Origin: Arthrobacter sp. ZGTC131
Lineage (GTDB): Bacteria; Actinomycetota; Actinomycetes; Actinomycetales; Micrococcaceae
Direction: 5' to 3'
NCBI RefSeq assembly: GCF_002929275.1
Contig: NZ_PJIK01000010.1
Coordinates: 1 to 64,000, forward strand
DNA: 64,000 nucleotides
Shown here: piece by piece, positions 7,790-16,349 of the stretch
Layout: each line of letters starts with the position of its first letter
Numbering within the stretch: position 1 is the stretch's first letter
Program-made: the position numbers and the translations under genes
Notes under the pieces: generated by a model
The model's input: only the letters and a program-made list of their open reading frames with translations
The model's database searches: none
Told to the model about the DNA's origin: nothing

Positions 7790-8956
7790 CTAGGAGCGCT
7801 CGGGGAACTTGCCTTCGTCCGCGATGCGCTTGTTCAGCTCGGCAAGGAACTCGTCCTCGTCGAAGTCCAGGCCCACTTCGGTGCCGGTCCAGCTGGAGAG
7901 GTGGATCGCGTTGGCCAGGCGGACGCCGTTGATGCCGTCCGATCCCGGGGCCAGCAACGGGGTACCGTCCAGGATGTTTGCGGCGAAGTTCTCCAGGACG
8001 CCGGCGTGCTGGCCGCCCCAGACGGATTCGAACTCGATGACTTCGGTTGAGTAGTACTCCTCAGGATTCAGCTCGCCCATGAAGAGCTTGCGGACATCCT
8101 CCATGCCCATGCCGTCGCTGAGCTCCTGTTCAGGCCTTACCAGCCGGGTCACGGTGGCAGTCTTGGAGTTTTCGACGACGATCTTGCCCTGGTCGCCCAG
8201 GATCTCGAAGCGGTCGGTTCCCACGAGGTCGTGCGTGGCGGTGACGAAGACGCCGGTGGCGCCGTTGCCGTAGTCCACTACAGCGGTGACTTCGTCCTCC
8301 ACGGCGATGTCGCGGCGGAAGCCGTAGGCAACCTTGGAGTAGACGGACTTCGGCACGCCGCAGATCCACTGCCACAGGTCCAGCTGGTGCGGTGCCTGGT
8401 TGACCAGGACGCCGCCGCCTTCGCCGCCCCACGTGGCGCGCCATTCGCTGGAGTTGTAGTAGCCCTGTGGACGCCACCAGTTGGTGATGATCCAGTTGGT
8501 GCGGCGGATGCTCCCGATCTCGCCGTTCTCGACGATCTCCTTGAGCTTCCGGTACAGCGGGTTGTTGCGCTGGTTGAACATGATCGCGAAGGACAGTTCA
8601 GGCTTGCTCGCGGCAAACTCGTTGAGTTCTTTGACCTGCTTGGTGTACACGCCGGCCGGCTTCTCCACGAGCGCGTGGATATTGCGCTTGAGCGTCTCGA
8701 TGCCCATCTCCGGGTGCAGGAAGTGCGGCACGCACGTGACCACTGCATCGACGTCGCCGCTTTCCAGCATGGCGATGTAGTCGTCGTAGAAAGGCGCGTC
8801 CGGGTACGTGGCCGAGGCAACTTCCTTCTTCGCGGGATCGGTGTCGCAGATGGCGCCGATCTCCATGTTGGGAACCATGCCGTCCGTGATGAACTTGGCG
8901 TAGGCGCCGCCCTGCTGGCCCAGGCCGATGATGCCGAGGCGTACTTTCTTGCTCAT
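7790..8956 (-). CDS. Gfo/Idh/MocA-family NAD(P)-dependent sugar dehydrogenase
   Basis: This 388-residue cytoplasmic oxidoreductase has the N-terminal Rossmann motif LGIIGLGQQGGAYAKF, the VEKPAG catalytic-lysine motif (EKP) and the C-terminal alpha/beta substrate domain. The segment GGEGGGVLVNQAPHQLDLWQ contains the usual G-G-G-x-L-x-x-x-x-x-H-x-x-D pattern. Family members oxidise or reduce a ring hydroxyl of sugars, inositols or glycosides. It is the last gene of the operon running from the solute-binding protein at 15095, 41 nt after the epimerase-like gene. Its partners suggest oxidation of an imported glycoside or sugar acid, possibly at C3. The substrate cannot be read from the sequence. 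It is a clear paralogue-level relative of the enzyme at 15339. Confidence 0.85.
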   Translation of the reverse strand: MSKKVRLGIIGLGQQGGAYAKFITDGMVPNMEIGAICDTDPAKKEVASATYPDAPFYDDYIAMLESGDVDAVVTCVPHFLHPEMGIETLKRNIHALVEKPAGVYTKQVKELNEFAASKPELSFAIMFNQRNNPLYRKLKEIVENGEIGSIRRTNWIITNWWRPQGYYNSSEWRATWGGEGGGVLVNQAPHQLDLWQWICGVPKSVYSKVAYGFRRDIAVEDEVTAVVDYGNGATGVFVTATHDLVGTDRFEILGDQGKIVVENSKTATVTRLVRPEQELSDGMGMEDVRKLFMGELNPEEYYSTEVIEFESVWGGQHAGVLENFAANILDGTPLLAPGSDGINGVRLANAIHLSSWTGTEVGLDFDEDEFLAELNKRIADEGKFPERS

Positions 8957-8997
8957 TGGTGAATCTCCGTATTCTTTGGTGCTGGGTCTGGGAAGTC

Positions 8998-9858
8998 TTA
9001 GAAGAGGTCGGCGTGGCCCATGGCCACCAGGTTGTCGTGCGAGGTCTGCAGGGCATCCCAGACGGTGCGGCCGTAGAGCTCATCCTGTTCAACCAGCAGG
9101 TATTCGGCTCCGGCGGCCTGCGCGGCCGGAATGATGGACGGGAAGTCCAGGTTGCCTTCGCCCACTTCGGCGAACTGGACCACGTTCTTAAATTCCTGCA
9201 TGAAGCCCGCGAAGTCGCCGGTCTGCAGCATTCCGAAGGCCGCCTCGGGCATCTCGCCGATCCGGTAGTCCTTGAGGTGCACCATGGCCGTGCGGTCGGC
9301 GTACTTGTTGATGGTCCGGACGGGATCGAGGCCGCCGCGCTGGACCCAGTGCACGTCGATTTCCATCCCCATGGACGGGGAGTTCTCGGCGATGATGTCC
9401 AGCATGTATTTGCCGTCGAACTTCGCGAACTCGATGTGGTGGTTGTGGTAATAAAGGGCGATCCCGTGTTCCTGCAAGCGCTCTGCGTAGCCGTTGGCTT
9501 CCTTGGCGAAATCAATGACTGCCCCGATCGACTTCATCGCCGGGAACGGCAGCATTCCGATCCGAAGAAGCTTGGAGTCGAGCCGCTTGGCGTCGTCCAC
9601 GATCTTGCCAAAGTCGTCCCGGAGCGAGTCACCGGGACGGCCAACCGGTTTTTCCAGAGCCACCGAGAGGGCAGCCATATCCATGCCAAGCTCGGTCCGG
9701 GCCCGGTCCAGTTCGGCTACGTTCTCGGCCGTCATGGGGATCTGGGAAATTTCGACGGCGTTGTAACCGATCGCGCTGACCTTGCGGAGCGTTTCAAACG
9801 CCCCGAGTTCGGTGAAGCTGTCTTTCAGCATCATCGCTTGTACGCCAATTTTGGCCAC
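8998..9858 (-). CDS. Sugar phosphate isomerase/epimerase-like TIM-barrel protein
   Basis: This 286-residue xylose-isomerase-like (AP endonuclease family 2) TIM barrel has the metal-binding pattern of the family: YYHNHHIEF, MEIDVHWVQRGG, VHLKDYR, EVGEGNLDFPSII and LVEQDE. Such enzymes isomerise or epimerise keto-sugars. Several act on 3-keto-glycosides made by Gfo/Idh partners, in some cases as lyases or hydrolases. The GTG at 9856-9858 is preceded by CGGAGGAATAAC, a strong ribosome site. It sits 48 nt after the ABC ATPase and 41 nt before the Gfo/Idh gene, so it belongs to the importer operon. Substrate is unknown, with true isomerase and keto-glycoside lyase both open. Confidence 0.83.
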   Translation of the reverse strand: MAKIGVQAMMLKDSFTELGAFETLRKVSAIGYNAVEISQIPMTAENVAELDRARTELGMDMAALSVALEKPVGRPGDSLRDDFGKIVDDAKRLDSKLLRIGMLPFPAMKSIGAVIDFAKEANGYAERLQEHGIALYYHNHHIEFAKFDGKYMLDIIAENSPSMGMEIDVHWVQRGGLDPVRTINKYADRTAMVHLKDYRIGEMPEAAFGMLQTGDFAGFMQEFKNVVQFAEVGEGNLDFPSIIPAAQAAGAEYLLVEQDELYGRTVWDALQTSHDNLVAMGHADLF

Positions 9859-9906
9859 GTTATTCCTCCGTTGTTATACCTGTTGTGTTAAATCCGGCGC
9901 CTGCCC

Positions 9907-10782
9907 TTAGGCGAGGGCGCCGGCTTGCTCAATCTGATGCCGCTGGCTTTCCAGCAGTCGGTGGCGGTCCGCCCGGCGCTGTTCCTGCCGGTCCGGATCG
10001 GGTACTGGGGACGCCAGCAGGAGACGCTGGGTGTAAGGGTGCTCGGGATCGCGGGTAACTACCTCGGCCGGTCCCTGTTCGACGATCTCGCCGTGGTACA
10101 TCACAGCCACACGGTGGCTGATGTGCCGCACGACGTCAAGGTCATGGGAGACGAACAGGTAGGAAACTCCGGTGTCCTTCTGGATCTGCAGGAACAGGTC
10201 AAGGACGCGGGCCTGGGTGGACAGGTCCAGCGCGCTGACGGGTTCGTCGCAAACAATGAGCTTGGGCGAGAGGGCCAGCGCCCGGGCGATGGCGACGCGC
10301 TGGCGCTGGCCGCCGCTGAACTCCCGCGGGAGGCGGTGGATGGCGTCCGAGGGCAGACCCACCTGGTCAAGCAGTTCCTTGACCCGCTTTTTGGCGGCCG
10401 CCGGTTCCATGCCCTGCACGCCGAGGGGTTCGGCGAGGATGTCGCCGATCTCCAGGGCGGGGTTGAGCGAGGTGTACGGATCCTGGAAGACCACCTGGAG
10501 GTCGCGGCTCAGAGTCCGGCGCTGCTTGCGCGAAGCGTGGCTGATGTCGGTGCCTTCAAAGGTGATCTTGCCGCCGGTCACCGGGGCCAAGCCGAGGACC
10601 GCCCGGCCCAGGGTGGTCTTGCCGGAGCCGGACTCCCCCACCAGGCCAAGGGTCTCTCCCTGGCCGATGGTGATGTTGATATCCGTCAGGGCCCGGAACG
10701 GCTTGGCCCGGAACTTCTTGCTGGGGTATTCCACAAAGAGGTTGTCCACTGTCAGCAGCGGGGCGTTCTGCGTGGTGCTCAT
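9907..10782 (-). CDS. Peptide/opine-type ABC transporter ATP-binding protein (DppF/OppF-like)
   Basis: This 291-residue cytoplasmic ATPase has the Walker A GLVGESGSGKTTLGR, Q-loop LQVVFQDPYTSLNP, ABC signature EFSGGQRQRVAIARAL, Walker B LIVCDEPVSALDLS and switch His in LFVSHDLDVV. The C-terminal MYHGEIVEQGPAEVV and EHPYTQRLLLASP segments place it in the OppF/DppF class. It is the second ATPase of the system, the first being fused to a permease in the upstream gene, which it overlaps in ATGA. The peptide/nickel class also imports oligosaccharides and glycosides in soil actinobacteria. The neighbouring sugar enzymes make a sugar substrate more likely here than peptides. Confidence 0.9.
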   Translation of the reverse strand: MSTTQNAPLLTVDNLFVEYPSKKFRAKPFRALTDINITIGQGETLGLVGESGSGKTTLGRAVLGLAPVTGGKITFEGTDISHASRKQRRTLSRDLQVVFQDPYTSLNPALEIGDILAEPLGVQGMEPAAAKKRVKELLDQVGLPSDAIHRLPREFSGGQRQRVAIARALALSPKLIVCDEPVSALDLSTQARVLDLFLQIQKDTGVSYLFVSHDLDVVRHISHRVAVMYHGEIVEQGPAEVVTRDPEHPYTQRLLLASPVPDPDRQEQRRADRHRLLESQRHQIEQAGALA

Positions 10783-12623
10783 GCGACCGGCTCCTTCTGG
10801 CTGGATACAAGCATGGACATGGGGGTTTTGCCTTCAAGCATCGACGCCAGGAGGGTCTGGGTGTACTGCTCTTTCGGGTTGCGGAGGATGTCGCGGACGG
10901 ATCCTTCCTCCACGAGCCGGCCGTTCTGCATCACGGCCACGCGGTCGCAAAGGTCCGCCACCACACCGAAGTTGTGGGTTACCAGGATGATGCCGATGTT
11001 CAGGCGCTGCTGGAGCTCGCGCAGGAGGTCCAGCACGTCGGCCTGCACCGTGACGTCCAAAGCCGTGGTGGGCTCATCAGCGATCACCAGGTCCGGCTCG
11101 CAGCTGATGGCGCCGGCGATCAGAACACGCTGTGCCATGCCGCCGGAGACTTCGTGCGGGTAGGCGCTGAACGTCCGTTCCGGGTTGACGATGCCGACGT
11201 CGGTCAGGAGCTTCAGCGCACGCTTGCGGGCTTCCTCCTTGGAGATCCCCAGGACGCGCACCATGGGCGTGACCAGCTGGTAGCCGATGGTGAATGCCGG
11301 GTCCAGGTTGCTCATGGGCTCCTGCGGAATGTAGGAGATCCGCTTGCCCCGCAGCTTGGACAGCCTGTCCTGGTTGACGCGCTCCTCGCCCGGGGCAACG
11401 GTGTAGCTGCCATCGAACTGGATGGCGCCGCCCACGATCCGGGCGTTGTCCGGCAGGAGGCCCAGGATGGAGAACGCCGTCTGGGACTTGCCCGAGCCGG
11501 ATTCACCCACGATGCCCAGGATCTCGCCGCGGTCCACGTGGAAGGACACGTCGTCTACCACCTTCTTGACGGAGCCGTCAGCCTGCGGGTAGCCGACGCC
11601 GAGATTGGTCACCTTCACCAGGTGGTGCTCGGTTCCGGCGTCGACGGCGGCCACAGCCTTACGGGACGGGCGCCCGGCGGCGGGCGCCGCCGTCGTGCCT
11701 TCCAGCGTTGCCCTTTTCTTGCGGTGCCTGATCTTTTCGCCGTCTTCCAACGCGTCGCGGATGGCGTTGCCGAGCAGCACCAGGCCGCCGATAGTGAGCG
11801 CCATGGCGAGGGCGGGCCAGAAGAGCAGCGTGGGGGTCAGGTAGACGTTCTTGAAGCCTTCGGAGAGCATCACGCCCCACGTTGCCTTGGTGGGATCACC
11901 GAGCCCCAGGAACTCAAGTCCGGACTGGATCGCGATGGCCACGCCAGCAATGGCTGCGGTCTGAATGATGATGGGTGCACGGATCACGGAGAAGATGTGG
12001 CGTGCAATGATGCTCCAGTCGGAGAGCCCGGACACACGCGCTGCATCGACATAAAGCTCGTTGCGCACCGACTGGACAGCGGTGCGGGTCAAGCGGAAGT
12101 AGGACGGGCTGATGAGGACGCCGAAGGCGATCATCGAAATCCATACCGAGGGTCCGAACGCTGCGCGGATGGTGAGCAGCACGATCAGGCCCGGCAGGCT
12201 CATGAGGATGCTGACCACCCAGTTGGAGACGGCCTCGAACTTCCCGGCGTAGTAGCCGGCGATCAGGCCAGCTGGGAGGCCGATGGCGATGGCAACACCG
12301 GCGCACAGCATTGCGGACAACAGCGTGAGCTGCGCACCGAAGAGCAGGCGGCTCCAGGTGTCGCGTCCGGCGCTGTCCGTGCCCAGGATGTTCACCGAGT
12401 CTGCAGGCGCCAGGGTCTTGGTGATGTTCGCGAAGTTTTCCTCGAACGGGGCCAGGACCGGGGCGAAGATGGCCAACAAGGCGATGGACCCCAGGATCAC
12501 CAGCGAGGCGATGCCCATCGGGTTCCTGATGAGGCGGCGCATCACAGTGGAACGGACTACTGTGCCGCTCTGCCCCGTCGGAACGGGGGCGGCAACGGCC
12601 GCTGTTTCTACGGAATCGCTCAT
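10779..12623 (-). CDS. ABC transporter permease fused to ATP-binding protein (DppC-DppD fusion)
   Basis: This single 614-residue chain holds two usually separate subunits. Residues 1 to about 300 are a DppC-like permease: an N-terminal helix, the LGTDSAGRDTWSRLLFGAQ motif, five or six membrane segments and a conserved EAA-type loop around YVDAARVSGLSDW. Residues ~340-614 are a DppD-like ATPase with Walker A GIVGESGSGKSQTAFSILG, signature EVSGGMAQRVLIAGAI, Walker B LVIADEPTTALDVT and switch VTHNFGVVADLCDRV. A Lys/Arg/Ala-rich linker joins them. The frame is open to 13037, but homology and the ATGA overlap with the upstream permease put the start at 12623. Such fusions are known in actinobacteria. 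It overlaps the next gene in ATGA as well. Confidence 0.92.
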   Translation of the reverse strand: MSDSVETAAVAAPVPTGQSGTVVRSTVMRRLIRNPMGIASLVILGSIALLAIFAPVLAPFEENFANITKTLAPADSVNILGTDSAGRDTWSRLLFGAQLTLLSAMLCAGVAIAIGLPAGLIAGYYAGKFEAVSNWVVSILMSLPGLIVLLTIRAAFGPSVWISMIAFGVLISPSYFRLTRTAVQSVRNELYVDAARVSGLSDWSIIARHIFSVIRAPIIIQTAAIAGVAIAIQSGLEFLGLGDPTKATWGVMLSEGFKNVYLTPTLLFWPALAMALTIGGLVLLGNAIRDALEDGEKIRHRKKRATLEGTTAAPAAGRPSRKAVAAVDAGTEHHLVKVTNLGVGYPQADGSVKKVVDDVSFHVDRGEILGIVGESGSGKSQTAFSILGLLPDNARIVGGAIQFDGSYTVAPGEERVNQDRLSKLRGKRISYIPQEPMSNLDPAFTIGYQLVTPMVRVLGISKEEARKRALKLLTDVGIVNPERTFSAYPHEVSGGMAQRVLIAGAISCEPDLVIADEPTTALDVTVQADVLDLLRELQQRLNIGIILVTHNFGVVADLCDRVAVMQNGRLVEEGSVRDILRNPKEQYTQTLLASMLEGKTPMSMLVSSQKEPVA

Positions 12624-13561
12624 GACACACGCACTTTCGGGTTGAGCCAACCATTGAGGATGTCCACCAGGAGGTTCACCACGATGACCACCACCACGGT
12701 GTACATGACCACTCCCATGACCACGGGAAGATCGGACTGGCCGGTGGCGGTGACCGCGAGCGGTCCCATTCCTGGAAGGGCGAAGATCTGCTCGATGATC
12801 ACCACGCCGCCCAGCATGCCGATCAGTTGCAGGCTCAAAACGGTCAGGCCTGCCGGTGCCGCGCTGCGCAGCACATGCTTGAAGAGGATTTCGCGCTCTC
12901 CGATGCCCCGGCTGCGCAGTGTCCGGACGTAATCGCGCTCGAGCTGCTTGATCACGGCGCTGCGGATCTGCTGCGCGCCGCCAGTCACGCCGTTGATCAA
13001 CAGGGCGATGACCGGAAGGGTCATCGAGTAGACCCAAGCCTCCGGACCCACTTCAGGAGAGATGGTGCTGGTGGCCGGGAAGAAGCCCAGCTGGATGGCC
13101 AGGATGGTCACCAGGAGCACACCGATCACGTACCCCGGGATGGAGTCGCCAACGATCGCGCCCACCTGGACTACCCTGTCCACCCAGCCGCGCTTGACGG
13201 CTGCGGCAACACCAATCAGTGCTGCGCAGATGGCGATCAGGATCATTGCGGTGAAAACCATCGTCATGGTCACCGGGATACGTGTAGCCAGGGAGCTGGC
13301 CACCGGCTCCGAGGTGAACCACGAAGCTCCAAGGTTTCCTGAGAGGGCGTCGCCCAACCAGGCGAAGTAACGGGTTACGAGGGGCTGGTCGAGTCCCAGC
13401 TCCTGTTCCTTAAAGGCAACCTGTTCAGGGGTGGCCTGGTCGCCCAGGATGTTCCGGGCGATGCTGCCGCTGGAGGTGTACAGCAGGGTGAAGGTGAGCG
13501 CCGAAACTACGAACAACACCACCAGACCACTGCCCAGCCTTTTCGCAATGAACTTGATCAT
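12620..13561 (-). CDS. Peptide/opine-type ABC transporter permease (DppB-like)
   Basis: This 313-residue inner-membrane permease has the DppB features: an N-terminal helix (GSGLVVLFVVSALTFTLLY), an extracytoplasmic loop with the QPLVTRYFAWLGDALSGNLG pattern, a run of membrane helices and the coupling loop ERDYVRTLRSRGIGEREILF. It pairs with the permease half of the next gene to form the channel. It begins 7 nt after the lipoprotein gene, with GTAGGAACCCC before the ATG, and overlaps the permease-ATPase gene in ATGA. The whole set is therefore one tightly coupled operon. Confidence 0.9.
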   Translation of the reverse strand: MIKFIAKRLGSGLVVLFVVSALTFTLLYTSSGSIARNILGDQATPEQVAFKEQELGLDQPLVTRYFAWLGDALSGNLGASWFTSEPVASSLATRIPVTMTMVFTAMILIAICAALIGVAAAVKRGWVDRVVQVGAIVGDSIPGYVIGVLLVTILAIQLGFFPATSTISPEVGPEAWVYSMTLPVIALLINGVTGGAQQIRSAVIKQLERDYVRTLRSRGIGEREILFKHVLRSAAPAGLTVLSLQLIGMLGGVVIIEQIFALPGMGPLAVTATGQSDLPVVMGVVMYTVVVVIVVNLLVDILNGWLNPKVRVS

Positions 13562-13568
13562 GGGGTTC

Positions 13569-15095
13569 CTACTTGGCAGGCGAGTAGTTGTAGATGGACG
13601 GAACGGCCTGCTGTGCCTGCGGGGTGACGTTCACTTTGTCGTTGTGGTAATACATCTGGTTGACGCGGAACAGCGGAGCGAACCAGGCCTGCTCTACCAC
13701 ATACTTGTTGACGTCCTGGGCCAGCGTGCCGGCCTCTTCGCCACCGGTGCGCACAGCCTGGATCTTTGCCTCGAGCTCCGGGGCGGTGTTCTTGAAGGGG
13801 TTGTACAGGGCTTTGGTGGAGACGATCTGGTCAATCGCAACCGTTGGCTCACCCTGGAAGAGGTTGAAGAACATTGCGTGGTACTTCTGGGCCGCAACGT
13901 CCGCCGTGAAGGTATTGGTGATCGCGGCGCCCGGCTTCAGGGTGATTCCGACGTCCGCGAGCTGCTGCTGGAGGACGGAGATCAGGGTTTCAGCTCCTGG
14001 AAGGGTGGGGACGTCGATAGTCACGTTGCCTTCGAAGCCGGATTCCTTCAAGAGTTGCTTGGCCTTGGCGGGATCGTAGCTGTAGTAGTTTTCGAGCTCT
14101 TCAGTCCACGCACCGCTGTCCTTGCCAAACGGCTGGGAGGTGGGAGTTCCCTGGCCGAGCATTACCTGGTCCAGGATGGTCTTGCGGTCGAATGCGTGGT
14201 TGATGGCCTGGCGGACCTTGACGTTGGCCAGAGCGGGGTTCTTGGTTCCGTCTCGGTCCAGGAGGAGCAAGCCGGACCAGTCCACCTGGTTCGCTTCAAG
14301 CTTCATCTTGGCGCCCTCGGCCTGCTTGCCGTTCTTGGGGTCCAGGAGGGTGGCGTCAACCTGGCCGGAAACCAAGGCGTTTGTCCGGGCTGTGGGATCG
14401 GTGAGGATCTTAAGGGTCAACTTCTTGTACTTCTGGAGGTCCTTGTTCCAGTAGCCATCCCGTGCTGTGAAGACCGTCTGCGAATCCTTCACTGAGGCAG
14501 CTTTGTCCATCACGTACGGGCCGGAGCCCACCGGGACGGTCTTGATGGCGTCAGTACCCAGGGACTTGGGGCTTCCCATCAGGCCCGCTGCTTGGCTCAG
14601 GAAGTACTCCAGTGCGGGCTCGGTGGCGGTGAGGTTGATATCAATGGTGTCCTCGTCCACCACGGCGATGTCGGACACAGAAGCCAATTGGGCCATCTGG
14701 GGACCATTTGCCTTCTTGAAGTGATCAAGGTTGGCCTTGGCAGCTTCAGCGTCGAACTTGGCACCGTCGCTGAAGGTGACGTCAGTCCGGAGATCCACGG
14801 TGAGCTTGGTGTTGGTGTCGTTGTACTTCCACGCGGTGGCCAGCATCGGGCTGAGCTTGCCGTCCGGTTCGCGCAGGATGAGGGTGTCATACGCGGCCTG
14901 GTACGGCTGCAGGGCATGGCCGACGTGGGCCTGGGCAGGATCCCAGGAAGTGATGTCGCGGAGAGTGCCCAAGGTAAGTGATGTTGGGGCAGCGCCGGCG
15001 TTCGTGCCCGCTCCGGCGCCCCCGCCGCATGCGGTGAGCGCCAGCGAGGCGCTGAGTACGAGGGCGGCTGCTGCCGCCTTGGGACCTAACTTCAT
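13569..15095 (-). CDS. ABC transporter substrate-binding lipoprotein (family 5)
   Basis: This 508-residue extracytoplasmic solute-binding protein has a lipoprotein signal ending in LTAC at Cys23. The family-5 (DppA/OppA/NikA) pattern follows: TLGTLRDITSWDPAQAHVG, SPMLATAWKYNDTNTKLTVD, the typical DVTFSDGAKFDAEAAKANLD, and VRQAINHAFDRKTILDQVML. It captures the substrate for the three downstream membrane and ATPase genes. The frame extends to 15326, but the ATG at 15093-15095 follows GGAGCCAACA and begins the signal peptide. The promoter at 15178-15215 and two operators precede it. Family 5 includes peptide, nickel, opine and oligosaccharide binders, and the linked dehydrogenases and epimerases favour a glycoside or oligosaccharide. 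Confidence 0.9.
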   Translation of the reverse strand: MKLGPKAAAAALVLSASLALTACGGGAGAGTNAGAAPTSLTLGTLRDITSWDPAQAHVGHALQPYQAAYDTLILREPDGKLSPMLATAWKYNDTNTKLTVDLRTDVTFSDGAKFDAEAAKANLDHFKKANGPQMAQLASVSDIAVVDEDTIDINLTATEPALEYFLSQAAGLMGSPKSLGTDAIKTVPVGSGPYVMDKAASVKDSQTVFTARDGYWNKDLQKYKKLTLKILTDPTARTNALVSGQVDATLLDPKNGKQAEGAKMKLEANQVDWSGLLLLDRDGTKNPALANVKVRQAINHAFDRKTILDQVMLGQGTPTSQPFGKDSGAWTEELENYYSYDPAKAKQLLKESGFEGNVTIDVPTLPGAETLISVLQQQLADVGITLKPGAAITNTFTADVAAQKYHAMFFNLFQGEPTVAIDQIVSTKALYNPFKNTAPELEAKIQAVRTGGEEAGTLAQDVNKYVVEQAWFAPLFRVNQMYYHNDKVNVTPQAQQAVPSIYNYSPAK

Positions 15096-15177
15096 TGTTG
15101 GCTCCTTGAATCTGTGGAACGTGAGACTTGCGAAATGAAGCAAGTGTGGCGTGCGCCACATCCGCCTTGTGAGATTC

Positions 15178-15215
15178 ACAGTACGCACTGTTGCCTTGCT
15201 TGGCAACCGATTGTC
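15178..15215 (-). promoter_or_regulatory. Importer operon promoter with operator over the -35 box
   Basis: On the minus strand the -35 TTGCCA (15201-15206) and -10 TACTGT (15178-15183) are 17 nt apart. The dyad GGCAACCGATTGTC (15202-15215) covers the -35. The layout is the same as at uidA. Transcription would start near 15171, giving a leader of about 75 nt. Confidence 0.7.
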
Positions 15216-15278
15216 AAAAATGTTGCATTGTTTCTTTTTTATACCGGAGTAGGTAGTTCGGGCGCGAGCGGACTGGTT

Positions 15279-15290
15279 GCAACCGGTTGC
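15279..15290. promoter_or_regulatory. Second, upstream operator of the importer operon
   Basis: GCAACCGGTTGC is a perfect 12-nt palindrome with the regulon consensus core. Its centre lies about 76 bp from that of the -35-overlapping operator, a spacing that could allow repressor looping. Confidence 0.65.
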
Positions 15291-15338
15291 TGTCCAAGAC
15301 GCCGTCAGAGGCTCCCCGAGCGCCACTGCAGGCCCCGG

Positions 15339-16349
15339 TCAGGACACTTTGCCAGCCAATTCCGGGTAGCTCTGCCGGTAGACGTCCTTGATGATGCGCA
15401 GCGATTTTTCGGCCTCTGCGGGGCTGATCCAGAACGGCTCCGCCTCGTCCAGCCGGCCATAGAAGTCGTTGATCAACAACTCGTGGGAGACACCCCAGTA
15501 TGACCGGCCGCCGGAGTCGCTGGTGCGCTCAGGAATGACGTCCACGCGCCCGTCTGCGTACGTGACTGTCAGGTCGCCGCGCAGGCTAAGGACGGCGTTC
15601 TCGGTGACCACATCGAGCGTCACCGGTGCGTTAAAGGCGTTGGCCAAGGTGGCGTAGAACGCGCTCCGGGCGCCGTTGGCGTGCTCCGCAACGAATTCCG
15701 CCGTGTCCTCAACCTCAATGGCGCCGGCCAGGAAGCGCGTGGAGGCCCTGCCGCTGACGGTCGCGACGTCACCCACCAGCCATTGCAGCAAATCCACGGT
15801 GTGGATGGCCTGGTTCATCATCAGCCCGCCGCCGCCCCCGGCCCAGGTCCCCCGCCACGGCCGGTCTTCGTAGTACTCGGCTGACCGCTGCCACATCACT
15901 GTTGCCGAGGCCCCGACCACGGCCCCCAGCTCGCCCGACGCCAGCAGCGCGTGCATGGCCTGTGCCGTGGCGTTGTATCGGTTCTGGAAGCACACGGCGA
16001 TCTTCGCCCGGCCGGCCGAGGCAGCTTCCACCAGCCGCCGGCCTTCGGCCAGGGTGTGGGCCAGCGGCTTTTCCACGATGACGTGGACGCCGCGCTCCAG
16101 GCAGTCCGCGGCCACCCATGCGTGCTGGTCATGCGGGGTGCAGATGTGCACCACGTCCGGCCGGACCGCCTCGATGAGGCTGAGGTGGTCAGCGAAGCCG
16201 GGGACGCCGTGGGCGGCCACCGCGGCAGCCAGCCGCTGCGGATCTGAATCGCAGACGGCAACCAGCGTGGCGCCGTCGAGCTTTGCTATCGCCTCGAAGT
16301 GCACTGACGAGACGTCGCCGCAGCCGATAACCGCCGCCGTCGTGCTCAA
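15339..16349 (-). CDS. Gfo/Idh/MocA-family sugar dehydrogenase (second copy)
   Basis: This 336-residue oxidoreductase has the Rossmann start AAVIGCGDVSSVHFEAI, the catalytic-lysine motif VIVEKPLAHTLAEG, and the substrate-domain pattern WAGGGGGLMMNQAIHTVDLL with the conserved His-x-x-Asp. It shares the overall plan of the enzyme at 7790 but differs clearly in length and detail. The start is an unusual TTG (16347-16349) that overlaps the stop of the upstream isomerase-like gene in TTGA, so translation is coupled. It lies between the promoter at 17277 and the importer operon, and may feed read-through into it. It probably acts on the same imported sugar, perhaps to reverse or complete an oxidation begun by its paralogue. 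Substrate unknown. Confidence 0.84.
   Translation of the reverse strand: MSTTAAVIGCGDVSSVHFEAIAKLDGATLVAVCDSDPQRLAAAVAAHGVPGFADHLSLIEAVRPDVVHICTPHDQHAWVAADCLERGVHVIVEKPLAHTLAEGRRLVEAASAGRAKIAVCFQNRYNATAQAMHALLASGELGAVVGASATVMWQRSAEYYEDRPWRGTWAGGGGGLMMNQAIHTVDLLQWLVGDVATVSGRASTRFLAGAIEVEDTAEFVAEHANGARSAFYATLANAFNAPVTLDVVTENAVLSLRGDLTVTYADGRVDVIPERTSDSGGRSYWGVSHELLINDFYGRLDEAEPFWISPAEAEKSLRIIKDVYRQSYPELAGKVS

Noticed and set aside
10974-12932. 652-residue open frame on the plus strand
   Set aside because: It lies antisense to the permease-ATPase fusion and DppB genes, has a skewed composition with no recognisable domain, and is explained by the GC-rich codons of those genes.
12624-13037. N-terminal extension of the permease-ATPase fusion
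   Set aside because: It overlaps DppB in another frame; homology starts at the ATGA overlap.
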